A DNA stretch of 64,000 nt. Origin: Symbiodinium natans. Taxonomy: Eukaryota; Sar; Dinophyceae; Suessiales; Symbiodiniaceae. The notes under the pieces are model-generated. The model searched no databases. It saw only the letters and a list, made by a program, of their open reading frames with translations, and was not told where the DNA came from. The stretch lies in NCBI GenBank assembly GCA_905221605.1, contig CAJNDS010001502.1, positions 642,501 through 706,500 on the forward strand. The letters are read 5' to 3'. Below, one piece after another: positions 22,580-33,225 of the stretch. The translations under genes were made by a program, and so were the position numbers. Positions within the stretch are counted from its first letter, which is position 1. Every line of letters starts with the position of its first letter.

Positions 22580-23384
22580 CGCCCCTCAACCCCAATGCCT
22601 CCCGCACTTAAACCCCATGAAATGTCTAAGAAGCGGACGCTTGCGCACTTTGTCTGGTGTTTCTGTGCCTGACATTTGCGCGAGCCCACGCACACACAAG
22701 CACGCACGCACGCGCTTGACCTTCCCAACAACACCTGCCTGCTTAGACCGACGAGAAGACGAGGACGGCTCTTTCGAGGACGGCTCTTTCGACAACTCCG
22801 CCTTCACCCTAGCCATCGCCTCACAGGTAGGGTCCGTGCATATTCTCCTCACTCCACACAAGCTACGCGCCCTTCTACCTCGAGGTTTGCACTTGAAGAT
22901 GTGTGGCCCGTGGTTACTTTGCCTCTGCCCCCACCCCTGAGCCCAGCCCAAGCTGACTGCATTTGTATGTGTGGCAGAGCATTCTTACGCCTCACTTCAG
23001 GGGTTTCTGCGCGTTCGGGCCTTGCCAGCTGCAAGTGGCCGCCGAACGTGTTCAAACAGGAAGCGTTCGAATTGATCCAAGGCTATCCACAGCGAGCACC
23101 ATCTAATTGTGACATATTGTGACCTTTCAACTTTCAAGGGTAGCAAGGTCTACGATAAGCTTGAGCTCGTGGAGTTCAGGTTCCAGCCCTCCAGAACTTG
23201 AAGCTCCATTGATCACATATGTATGACATCTATTGATATCTCAGATATCCCAACCGTCCCAACCCAAAGCTAAACTTCCAAGACGCTCAAGACTTACAAG
23301 CGTCAAAGAAAGCTCTCACCTGAACGAAGGTCAAATTCGGCTAAATTCACAGCTTCTCACAACTGACACGCAACGACACGAGGA

Positions 23385-23515
23385 GGCAGAGACACTTTTG
23401 CGCATGCATGTGAGATGGCGTCAAGATTATGTCCGGTCTTTGACGGTCAACATCCACATATGCTTCAAAGAAGGCGCGGCTGCCATTCCACATCGGATCA
23501 ATGTTCTGCGAACGA
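23385..23515 (-). CDS. Unassigned candidate exon
   Basis: Minus-strand stretch reading NIDPMWNGSRAFFEAYVDVD, then RQRPDIILTPSHMH, within a frame open for 165 codons (23844-23347). The remainder of the frame is less convincing. The MWNGSRAFFEA text may be a distant relative of the W-type exons at 24-28 kb. Confidence 0.3.
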
Positions 23516-24625
23516 TGAGAACATGGTGAGCAGCCGCAACACAACGCCCGTGTCAATTCAGACCTTGGCTGACCTTGGGACCTTAAGGTTCTTGTACTGA
23601 CTCGCTTACCCATGCACGTGCCCTCTTTCCCAGAGAAGCTCACGTCCGACAAATAATTGGGGGCTGCATGTCTTAAAGCTGATCCTGAACGAATGCCGGC
23701 GTTAGGCTGATGGAGCTCTGAACGAGCAGGGACTGATAGTCGAACAAAAGACCCGCACTCGGACAAGATGTCCTGTAGAAAAGATCCCGGCGAACATCCG
23801 AAAGGATGTGACATCATCAAAGCAGAAGCTGCGTCAACTGTCAAAGGTCGTTTGTCTGGTACAAGTACGTGCTAACTCCTTCAAAGCAGTCTCTTTCCTC
23901 AGGCGCGGCTGCGCCAGAATGTGTACGAATTGTGCGTGCTACTGGCATGAAGTCTCTGTGCTCAGTAAGACCACGTAAGGAGTAAGGAGCAAGCTTGCTA
24001 GTACACGGAGATGCCTCCATTCCGCTCATGTCCATAGCTTGTCGCGTATGCCGTTATGCCGGGCCTTGCTGCTGCATTGGGCTCCGTGTTGTGGGCGTCC
24101 ACACATAGTAGCTGGCCTTTTTGCACTCCTGGCGAGCAACGTGGCGTTGAAATGACTGTGGTGAGGAGTATGCTGGACAAAGTCCGTCCGAAACAGCGCC
24201 CCTAGATGCCCCCAGCCAAGCTTTATCGGCGCACTTGACCTGAAAGCAAGTAGTGTGTGAGCACGCGCACGCACGTGGGCGGGCCGGCACGCGGGGATGC
24301 GGGAGTGCCCGCAGGCCCGTGTGGGCGCCTTGGGGATGGGGAGAATTGGGCGTGTCGGCGGGCGTTTAAAGGTTGAGGTTCCCAAAACTGTCCTGAAGCT
24401 GGAAGCACGCAAAGTTCTTGTAGAAGAAAAGCAACTATTTCGTGGATGCAGGAGTCAGAGGAATCCAATGCAACATTGACACCTCCCTGAAACCTTCAGC
24501 CGTCAACCATGAAACCCATCGGCCCTGGCAACCTCGATCTCGGAGCAGATGCAGCAGCTGGTCGGCGGCACCATTCCAGCTTCCGGCAGCACTTGCCACA
24601 TGTTCCACCGCCTTGTGGGGGAGAG

Positions 24626-24712
24626 CGAGAGCGAGAGCGAGAGCGAGAGAGAGAGAGAGAGAGACAGAGAGAGAGAAAGAAAGAGAGAAAGAAAGAGAAA
24701 GAGAGAAAGGGC
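24626..24712. repeat. GA-rich microsatellite
   Basis: GAGAGC hexamers followed by imperfect (GA)n and GAAA units. Confidence 0.9.
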
Positions 24713-25756
24713 ATTTCCGCTAGAAGGGAACCACCGGAGGGCCAAGATGGGGATATGCTACTTCATACCATCACAATGCCCTTGAATATAGAAACTCTCA
24801 AGAGGATACGATAGTGCTGCAATATTTGGGCCATTGGAGTTGCGCCCGGAGTGAGTACAGTGGCTTCGGGAAACGCCCTTTTCGCAGTTGCAGGGTGCTG
24901 CAAGCAAAACTTAGGTGCCGCAACAACTCTTCAATTCGGTGAACTTTCTTGGAAAACCCTAATCTCGGGCTTTGTCTGTCCCCTCCTTCCACTCTCCGCT
25001 CAGGGCTTTGGTGGTTAGCACATGCCCCGCATCGAACACCTGAACTTTCCGCTTTGGAGGGCTTTCGGCGCGAAGTACACATACCCTTCTGAGCCTTGCC
25101 CGCCTGATGCCCAGGCAGTGCGATAGTCGAAAACGTAGCGAAATGTGGTCGCTTCCCTAGACTAGGGTTTTGTTTAGAGTACCTAGCGCAATACGATGCT
25201 TGAAATACACATTTTAGGTTTCAGCCCCCAAATGTGTTGCCCAGTGGCTGTGATCTCAGGTCGAGGCCCAGCCAGGAAGACAAGCAGGGCTTGGCTCCCG
25301 GTGCCTTGGACTGAAGTGAGGCTTCAGAAACCCGAACGCTGCCAGATATCAGGCCTCTGGTTGGGATTTCGGGCTGCGACCCTCGCACGCACATGCGCTC
25401 GCGCGCTCGCGAGCAGACAGGCAAGGCTTCAGGCGTCTAACAAGCGCATCTTGTTGCTGGTAACACCGATTGTTTCATCGCAAAGTCCGTACTGGAGTCT
25501 TCCTTTAAGGAGGTGAGGGTTTCCTGCTGGCACAAGCAGTCTGAAAATCAGGTCCTCTCAGTTGTCACGAAGCAGAACTCAACAAAATCGGACATCAGCC
25601 CAAGCTGTCTTCAAGAAACCCTCAGACTTCAGAGGGGGCTCTCAGCACAGGGTTTCGACGCTCACTCGCACAAGGCCGGCATGAGGGTTTTGCGGCTGAG
25701 TGACTTAGTGTCCTGTGTGCTAAAATGTGCCAATAATGGGTGCAGTGCTGTGACAG

Positions 25757-25871
25757 TTTAGGGTTTAGGGTTTAGGGTTTAGGGTTTAGGGTTTAGGGTT
25801 TAGGGTTTAGGGTTTAGGGTTTAGGGTTTAGGGTTTAGGGTTTAGGGTTTAGGGTTTAGGGTTTAGGGTTA
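25757..25871. repeat. Interstitial TTTAGGG array
   Basis: About 16 perfect heptamers. It faces an oppositely oriented CCCTAAA array about 140 bp away (26005-26085). Confidence 0.95.
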
Positions 25872-26004
25872 GATTTGCACGAAGCGACCGGAGCTGCAGC
25901 CCGTCACGGACACAACCTCCTTGCCGACTGCAGCCTGTCATGCGGAGCCCTTTGTTGCCGGACTTCTAGGGCCCTCACCCGGAGCCCTCAACCCTTAACC
26001 CAAA

Positions 26005-26085
26005 CCGTAAACCCTAAACCCTAAACCCTAAACCCTAAACCCTAAACCCTAAACCCTAAACCCTAAACCCTAAACCCTAAACCAA
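26005..26085. repeat. Interstitial CCCTAAA array
   Basis: About eleven heptamers in inverted orientation to the array at 25757-25871. Together with the 140-bp spacer they could fold into a large hairpin. Confidence 0.95.
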
Positions 26086-27975
26086 ACCGCCCCTGCTTGT
26101 AACCAGCTCGCGGCCTGGTCGGCGAGCTGGTAGAGAACATCCCAGCCGAAGCGAAGATCGCGGTGCACTTCGCAGCTGAGGTTGAGAGGCCCACGGCCAG
26201 GCCGGCTCCGTCGGACGACCTTTTGGGGTTTAGGGTTTTCTCGGCCTTGGTTTGGCTTAGGGCTTAGGGTTTTTTTGGCACCCGACTAGCCACAGCAATG
26301 CGGGGTTTCAAGGTCGGTCTCGGAAAATGGTAAAATCTCCTCATGGGATTTGGGCTCACGTTCCCTACCCAGAGGATTCTTGCCTTCAGGCATTCAGAGG
26401 AGGAAATGCGTGGGTTGAAGACACCTGATGCAGCCCTAGATTGCCCAACAAGCACCAAATCCGGAAACCCAAAGCAACACACCATAGGGTTTAGGGTTTT
26501 GGGTTCTGGGGTTTAGGGTTTCTTGGACGTCGAAGGGCACCTTAAGAGGGCACCTCAAAGGTGCTCTTGAAGCGTCAAGCCTCGTATACTCTGAAGAAGT
26601 TAAAGCAAGCCACGGCCAGCAGAAAGGCAGCGGTGCCCGCCCCCTTGTTGTGAGCATCGATAGACATGACCTGTACAGTAGCCAGGGAAAGACAGCGCGT
26701 CCTAAAGGAGGACTGACACAAAAGCTTCCCCCCCCGCCTGCCCCTGCTGCACGCCGGCTCCACGCAACAACTCGATGAGTTGGTCAGCAGCCTCTTCCCA
26801 CGCATCACCGGCCATCTCCACGTGGAACTTCTCTGGGAGGTCGTCGAGCACGTGCCAGAACGCAAATTGCACCTAACCGCAGCTGCATTTCAACGCAGGT
26901 CACGGCAAAGGCTCAAAGCAGCCACAAGAGCATGGAGACGCGAGCCCTTGATCTGACATTTATGCCGATGCACGGTGCGGCCTGCGCAGTTGCAGGACGC
27001 AGTGATGGACATGACCTCCTTGCCTTGCGAAGCAGAACAGCCATCTTGGTGGTGCTGATGCCAAGGACCTCAGTACATCGTACACTGCAGCCTCACCAGG
27101 CTGCAAAGCTCACCCTTTGCCACTGGTCACCAGGAACATGAGTAACCCCCTCATGCTTAGCGTCAGTTCCGTGGGCACTGCACCCCAAAAATCCAGCTTG
27201 GCTGCGTTGCGCATTGAACCCTTTCCAATCAAGCGCCACCGGCCGGGAGCCTACGGAAGCTGCACAAGCAACGCCACATGCAGATGCAGTGAAACCTCTC
27301 GCGACTGCCGAGCACCAAGCCTTTTCGATCAGCTGCGTAGTAGGCACAGAACATGGCATCACGGTCCGGATGCACATTGTGAGCATCGACAGCCAGGAGC
27401 TGCTCATGCTGGACACCCCTGACGATCAGGCAGCCGCATGGCAAAACAACTTGCAGGAAGGATCTACCAGCTGCCTTGCTTCATCGAGTTCATTCTAACA
27501 GAACAAGTCCAATAGGAGCACATCCAACGCCATCGCTCTAACACCCATCATGAAGTCCAAGTGGCGCGCGGTGCATTGCCAGAACCAGCTTGCTGGCTGC
27601 AAACTCCCAGGCGCCGCCGCCGACCGAAATGTATCGGACGTCCTCCGCCTGGGCAGAGGAAAAAGTTCACCGGGTCCCTTGGGAGGTCTGTGTGCCAGGG
27701 TAGACGGCACTAGCTGCAAACTGCCTGTGACAGCTCTCCCACGTAATAGAAGATCGCAATGGTCAGCGGATGCTGGGGCACGCTCGAGGAACTCATCGTG
27801 ATGGAAATGATCTCTCGGCCACTCGCTCGTGAGCACGCCCACTTGTGCAGCTCTTCCATATCAGTGCCTGACTTGACCTGCCAAGCGAAACCACCAAAGC
27901 AGATTCTTCTACGGAATTCAACGCAGTCAAGTTCTACCCGCCACTCTGCTCGCAGTCTTCCCATCATCCACCCTA

Positions 27976-27988
27976 CCAACCCTCTCTC

Positions 27989-28043
<55 letters not shown>

Positions 28044-28055
28044 CTTCTTCTTCTA
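27976..28055. repeat. CT microsatellite
   Basis: (CT)n with CCCT interruptions followed by TTC repeats, 27976-28055; a shorter CT tract lies at 28090-28107. Confidence 0.9.
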
Positions 28056-28523
28056 CGGGGCATGAGGAAGGGTTCCCCCCTCCCCGCGCGTTCTCTCTCT
28101 CTCTCTGGCTGCTCAGTGAATGTCAGGCCTGAACGACCGCAATGCTCTCGTGGCATCACAGCCATCACAACAGAGGCAACCAACCCTATCCACAGATTCT
28201 CCTCTCTTGAAGCACGCTCCTTCCCAGGTCGTGTTTCTCCAGGCCTACTCCTTCCAAGCCCGAATCATGCGAAACTCCGCCAGACCTATGTACCTACTAC
28301 CATGAGCCGGTCCATGCGAATTGGTGACCACAATCACAATCACAAAAACATGCAGGAGGAATAAGGCCCGCTAGCGTACCTACTGTGCACGTGCATTTGG
28401 TTCGTGGTTGCGGCTGGCAGCTTGTGATCGGAAATGGAAGTTTTGCTCGAATATGCGCTTTGCTTGGAGGTGATGTCAATGCCTTATTGTTGACGTGGCA
28501 TTTTTACGCGACCCCACCCCATC

Positions 28524-28559
28524 CCCCCCCCCCCCCCCCCCCCCCCCCCCCGCCCCCCC
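28524..28559. repeat. Poly-C run
   Basis: More than 30 consecutive C broken by a single G. The exact length in the assembly is doubtful. Two further repeated blocks follow at 28685-28735 and 28800-28850 (GGGGC.TGGGGxCGxxGCCCCGGGC.TCTT.CCCGCCCCTG), a local tandem duplication of about 120 bp. Confidence 0.8.
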
Positions 28560-29345
28560 GCAATAAAGGCAATTTACTCCCTCTCGGGCAGGAAAGAAGG
28601 GATGACTCGCCACAGGATTCTGTCGCCGTGTTCCCTCCAGGAATACTTTGGTCTCTCTCCATGCCTTTCTTTCCATATCTTTCTAGGGGCTTGGGGCCGA
28701 AGCCCCGGGCTTCTTTACCCGCCCCTGTATTTGGGGTGGTGTGTTGGTTCGGTTGGGTGCCATATCTCTCTCTCTCTCTCCCTCTTTCTTTCTTTCTTTC
28801 TAGGGGCATGGGGTCGGCGCCCCGGGCATCTTTGCCCGCCCCTGTTTTCGGGGTGGTTGCTGGTGTTGTCTGGTGCCCGGGTGCACACTGCCGACTTCCT
28901 CGCTTCCCCCCATACATGTGCTCCCTGGCCCCCCCCCATCCCCCCCATCGGCAGTGCTTCCTGGCCCCCGACCTAGCGTGAAACCCTTGGTGGTCAGTTA
29001 CCTAGCGTTCTGTCCCCGTTAGGAGGCACTAACACTGGCCTAGTTTCACCCCCAACAAAGCACAACCTCTGCCCCAACACCCCCGAAACCGGCAAACCTC
29101 CCGAAGTCCTCCCCTCCCCCACAAGAGAAATCCCTGGGTTCTCCCCTGACCACTGCAAGGGCGAGACAACTGTGTCGCAAGGGCTTTGGTGTGCACGGGC
29201 ATGCTTACACAAAAGATGTACACCTACACCCCCTTCAGTTCGATATCACTCAAGCCCCTCTCTCTCTCTCTCTGCACGCATGGCCCCCTCCCGAAGGAGA
29301 GAGCCGCCCCAAGGGGCGCGCGATGTCCAAGGTCTGTTGCTGCCC

Positions 29346-29386
<41 letters not shown>
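29346..29386. repeat. CT microsatellite
   Basis: (CT)n of about 20 units. Downstream, 29430-29545 repeats the words GGGACACTC and CACTCCAGGAT at irregular spacing. Confidence 0.85.
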
Positions 29387-29857
29387 GGGATTCTTTAGAC
29401 TCCACTGGGTGGGACGGTCAGCACTCCAGGATACTCGCACTCCTGCCATACTCGGCGGGACACTCTGTGGCCTGACACTTGGCGGGACTCGCTGGCGGGT
29501 GCTTCAGGACACTCTGTGGGATACCCTCTGGGGGCACTCCAGGATTGATTCTCTGGAGATGGAAGACACGGGCCAGGACGGGCGAGGAGAATGGTTGACT
29601 TAAAACCTAACAACCCCCACACCGTGGGTGCTAAAGAAAGCAAATCCTGGAACTCAAGCGTAAACCCCCCTCAAACCAAAAAACGGAAAGTGTGGGCAAA
29701 AACAAGTACGGCAGCGAGCTCCTTCGACAAGAATCAGAATTGTCGGCCCCTTCCCAGACCCATTGAATCCATCAAGGGGGCCGGGGCAGGGGGGGGGGCT
29801 AAGCGAAGTGAACTTTGCGAGCCATCGAAGTACTGGACCCCAGATTGATGCTCCCAG

Positions 29858-29905
29858 ACCCTAAACCCTAAACCCTAAACCCTAAACCCTAAACCCTAAA
29901 CCCTG
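29858..29905. repeat. Interstitial CCCTAAA array
   Basis: Six to seven heptamers. Confidence 0.95.
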
Positions 29906-30412
29906 ATAGAGCGCCTCGAAGGCCACTTGGAGCTCACCCCGCCCGGGCAGCTCGGTGCAGAAGTAGGCGCAGGCCACCTCCACGTCCTGCACGGCGTGGA
30001 GGTCGATCCAGAGAACCTTGGAGGGCTGCAGCTGCGCCCCTGTGAATCCTACGCCTTCTCAACCGAGCGTCCCCCCAAGAAAGTAAACAACAATCATCCC
30101 TGTATTGCCCTTATAAGAAAGTTCGTTTTCTTTTGGGGGGGGGGGGATTCTGAAGCAAATAGCTGAGTATCAAAAGCCAGTCTACACCTATCACCGACGT
30201 GGGCTTGCTGCAGCGTCGAGTGTTGTTGTGGGTTCAGTGCTTCCAGTCCAGGGTTGAAGCGGTCCCTTATGGCTTTGCTCTTGCGCTTATAAGATCAGAC
30301 TTTAGCCCTGAATGTACTGTTTCCGGCAAGCATGTCCTGCTGGAGGGTGTTCGGTGTGGACTGGAAATAGTTGCTTGGTGGGAAAACACTGGTGAGCAGT
30401 GCTACAAACTGC

Positions 30413-30503
30413 CTGCATCGTGGATCATATGAATGATATACGTTTGCTCTTGAGCTGGCGTCAGGAAGTCCCGCCAGTTCTCCCGTGTTTCGGGCTGGGC
30501 CAT
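30413..30503 (-). CDS. Unassigned candidate first exon
   Basis: Minus-strand segment starting at ATG (30503) and reading MAQPETRENWRDFLTPAQEQ, then TYIIHMIHDAG, about 30 codons to a possible GC donor at 30412 (GCAG before GC). It has a strong protein-like character. Downstream minus sequence at 30395-30300 (SVFPPSNYFQSTPNTLQQDM) may be a further exon. No family recognised. Confidence 0.35.
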
Positions 30504-31689
30504 GTTGCAGTTGTAGTGCTGTCTGTTTGTGCAGTGGGGGTTTATAGTGGCCAAGCCACCAAGTGCTACTCGCGCGACACCAAAAGCCGAAAGTCCCACA
30601 ACCCAAAGCCCTGAAAGATTCGGGAAGAGTGCAGGCCCGAATGCGTTTACTTCTACGCTATGCAAACTCCTTTTGCAGTCACAGCAATTCGCCAGCAAAG
30701 CTGTGGAACATCAACCCCTGACCCCTCGTTAACCCTAAACCCTAAACCCTAAACCCGAAACCCAAAACCCCCGTTACATCCCTTGAACCCCAACCCTGAG
30801 GCCAGAAACCTGGCCCTGTTCCACGCCTTGGGCCTCCAGCCCCCGGAGTACGGACTGGGCAAGCGGCGGCAGCACGGGATTCAGGATTGCAGGTTAGGGC
30901 CTGGGGCTTGATAGGATTTGAGTCTTAGAGGAGTTGGGTAAGTTTGGGCTAAGACTTGAGTCCGAGTTCGGTTTTTGCGCGGGCCCAAAGACCCCATGAA
31001 ACCTGCAGGGGGCCTGGCAACTAGAGGTGTCAGGTACGCAGCCCCAGCGCCGGGCAGAGAAGTCTTGTTGTCGCACACCTCACATCTGACCCGCCTGAAT
31101 AGCAAGCGCCCACGAGTCGGCGTGGGATTCTGCCTCCACAAAACCTCAAGCATTGCAAGCGAAGCCACTGAGTAGAGCCAGGACAGCTTGTTCAGACTAG
31201 GACCAGACCCCAGCCCAAACTGATGGGCATGAAAGCCACCAAGGGCGTGGCCAACAGTCTCTCCTGTTCGCGAAACGGGCGTGTACACAAACTGCAGGGG
31301 CCTCAGCGAATCTCAACATAACACAACTTCTTGCTCAACAACATCGCCTCTGTAGCAACTTCGGAACTTGGGTCCAAAGGCCAGAACCCATCGTCAGTGC
31401 CCGCTCTCAACATCAGCTGCGTGCATCACCGTGCATCTCTTGAGCTGGGTCGCAGGTTGTCGTCGGTTGCAAGGTCTGAGAGGCGCAGCTCGTTTCCTCC
31501 GCAAAGGGTCCCCTCTGAGAGCCTCCTGCTTCTAAGAGGGACATGCCGATGTGGAGCCATGCAAGTCTGAGCGTCGTAAGGCTTTGTCATGCAGGAGCAG
31601 TCGAAATTGGGCCGTAGAGATGCCTGCATCGTTTGCCAGCAATCCTGGGCTTCGGCAACTCTAACAATGCAACCCATGGCCAAAAAAAT

Positions 31690-31805
31690 GTGAAAAAAAA
31701 TATCTGGGACCGTATCTAAGGCACATATCACCAGGGGCGTTCGAGTGGCTCTTGAGGCCCAGCACGGTCTCCTCCGCAGGCAACACCTTCTGCACCACGG
31801 AGCCT
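31690..31805 (-). CDS. Unassigned candidate exon
   Basis: Minus-strand block reading GSVVQKVLPAEETVLGLKSH, then SNAPGDMCLRYGPRY, about 36 codons without stops. A competing minus frame over the same bases is open for 173 codons, but its text is less protein-like. Family not recognised. Confidence 0.3.
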
Positions 31806-32569
31806 CTGGGTTGTGATTTTCTGTGTGCTTGCTCTCAGGCAAGGATTTCCACGCTTTCGGGTGCCGAGCTTCCGGATTCTTCTTCACAGAAAAGGTGTTA
31901 GAAAAACGGCACTGCACGACGGCATACTTGCCGGCGCCTAAACGCAATCCTTCGAGAGAAGGTTACTCGAAACAACAATTCTCCAGAATGCTTGCAAGCC
32001 ACCGTCCAGGCGCGCCACATCCACAGTGATTGCCATCGCAGGCTGCGTGATGCTTTCTAGTTCCAGGCCACTTCAAGGATTCAGTGCTGCAGTATTCATC
32101 GCGTCTGCTCGCAAAGGTAAGGGCTCGGTGCTGTGCAGAATGACGACGATATGGCTACGGAGGTCGCACGTGTCATGCTAATACTGACATGTTCTCATCT
32201 CGCGGAAGATTCCGGAAGGTAGCACAAACTCCTGCCTCTCCACGTGTCAAGCTGATCCCGCCCCAGCCTCGCCCGCATGGCTGGGAGGAAGTGTGGCAAG
32301 CTGAGCCTGAGTCAGTAACGACAACTCCGGCAACGATCCCAGATTTCGAGAATGCTCACCGCGTCACCTGCAGCCTCGTAATATCGCTGGCATCAGTGAA
32401 TGGACACCTCGGGTGAGGCTTCAGGTCTCCCATCACCATCAGCATTAGAAGCAACACCGGCCCCAACAGCCCTGTCGAGGGTGGTACCCTTCCTTGAAGG
32501 CCGGACAAGCACCGATCGCATCCGCTCGCTTCTCCTGCCGGACAGATGTGCAACATGTGCAACATGGCA

Positions 32570-32712
32570 TGTGGCGCCTTCACCGCGCAAACTACAGAGA
32601 CTAAGAATGCTACAATCGCCATCCCAATGGTTCGTCGATTCCTTGATCCACTCAACCATGTCATCGTTCTTGCTGTATGGGCAGCCATCTGCAAAGGCTG
32701 GGCAGCCGTCAG
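32570..32712 (-). CDS. Unassigned candidate exon
   Basis: Minus-strand block reading CPAFADGCPYSKNDDMVEWI, then KESTNHWDGDCSILSLCSL. It is cysteine-containing and protein-like, with Cys-Pro pairs at both ends of the first half. It lies within a 132-codon open frame (32791-32393) whose flanks are weaker. No family assigned. Confidence 0.35.
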
Positions 32713-33225
32713 AGACGGCGCCGGGAATGTGTGAAGCAGGTTCTCCTTCACCCCCGCCCATGGCTGCACAGCGAAAATCTTTTTTGTACAAGCTCGACCG
32801 CTATCAAGGAGCCAGATGCAAGCATATCGCTCAGCAAGAACTCACACTGCCTCTTGCGGTGGGGATTTAGCAGAAACAAAGCACAAACTTTACATCATAC
32901 ATGCCGTCAGCGAGACACACCTCTATTTGCAGATGTTCGCGTGGGTTTTTAAGATCATAGGGAGCCGAGTCTCATCAGAGTGTTGAGCTCGTTGCCTGAC
33001 AAAACGAGGTTTGGCTACAGCCGGAGCTTCGAGAAGCCGTTCAAGCACTTCCCTCAGGCTCTGGCTCCACTCCGAAACCTTTCCTTGAAGCTCCTGCCAA
33101 ACAAGGGATCTCTCTCAGTTCGACTTGTTCCTGCTCTGTGTTTCGGCAGCAATTTATAAGAGCGACGGCTCTCTGTGTCTTTTCAGGCGTGTCGTCTTGT
33201 TGAAAAAAGTGGCAGGCGCCTCGCC

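Larger units (their letters stand above)
23998..27940 (-). other. Tandem array of related short exons
   Basis: Two kinds of minus-strand exon-like block recur in this interval. Type W: GFAWQVKSGTDMEELHKW (27.9 kb), GGAWEFAASKLVLAMHRAP (27.65), a copy with an in-frame TAG after GSW (27.48), GDQWQRVSFAAW (27.15), GDAWEEAADQLIELLRGAG (26.83) and DKAWLGASRGAV (24.23). Type D: EIISITMSSSSVPQHPLTIA (27.8), QLLAVDAHNVHPDRDAMFCA (27.38), EVMSITASCNCAGRTV (27.03), VMSIDAHNKGAGTAAFLLAV (26.67) and QLLCVDAHNTEP (24.1). The copy at 26.87-26.58 kb has both blocks in order and ends in a stop. The simplest reading is a repeated two-exon module, either one reiterated gene or several paralogues, some decayed. 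Function unknown. Confidence 0.4.

Noticed and set aside
31426-31947. Another copy of the VDAHN-type exon (LVICALDTVPDIFFHIF)
   Set aside because: A different minus frame over the same bases has better protein character, so this similarity is probably spurious.
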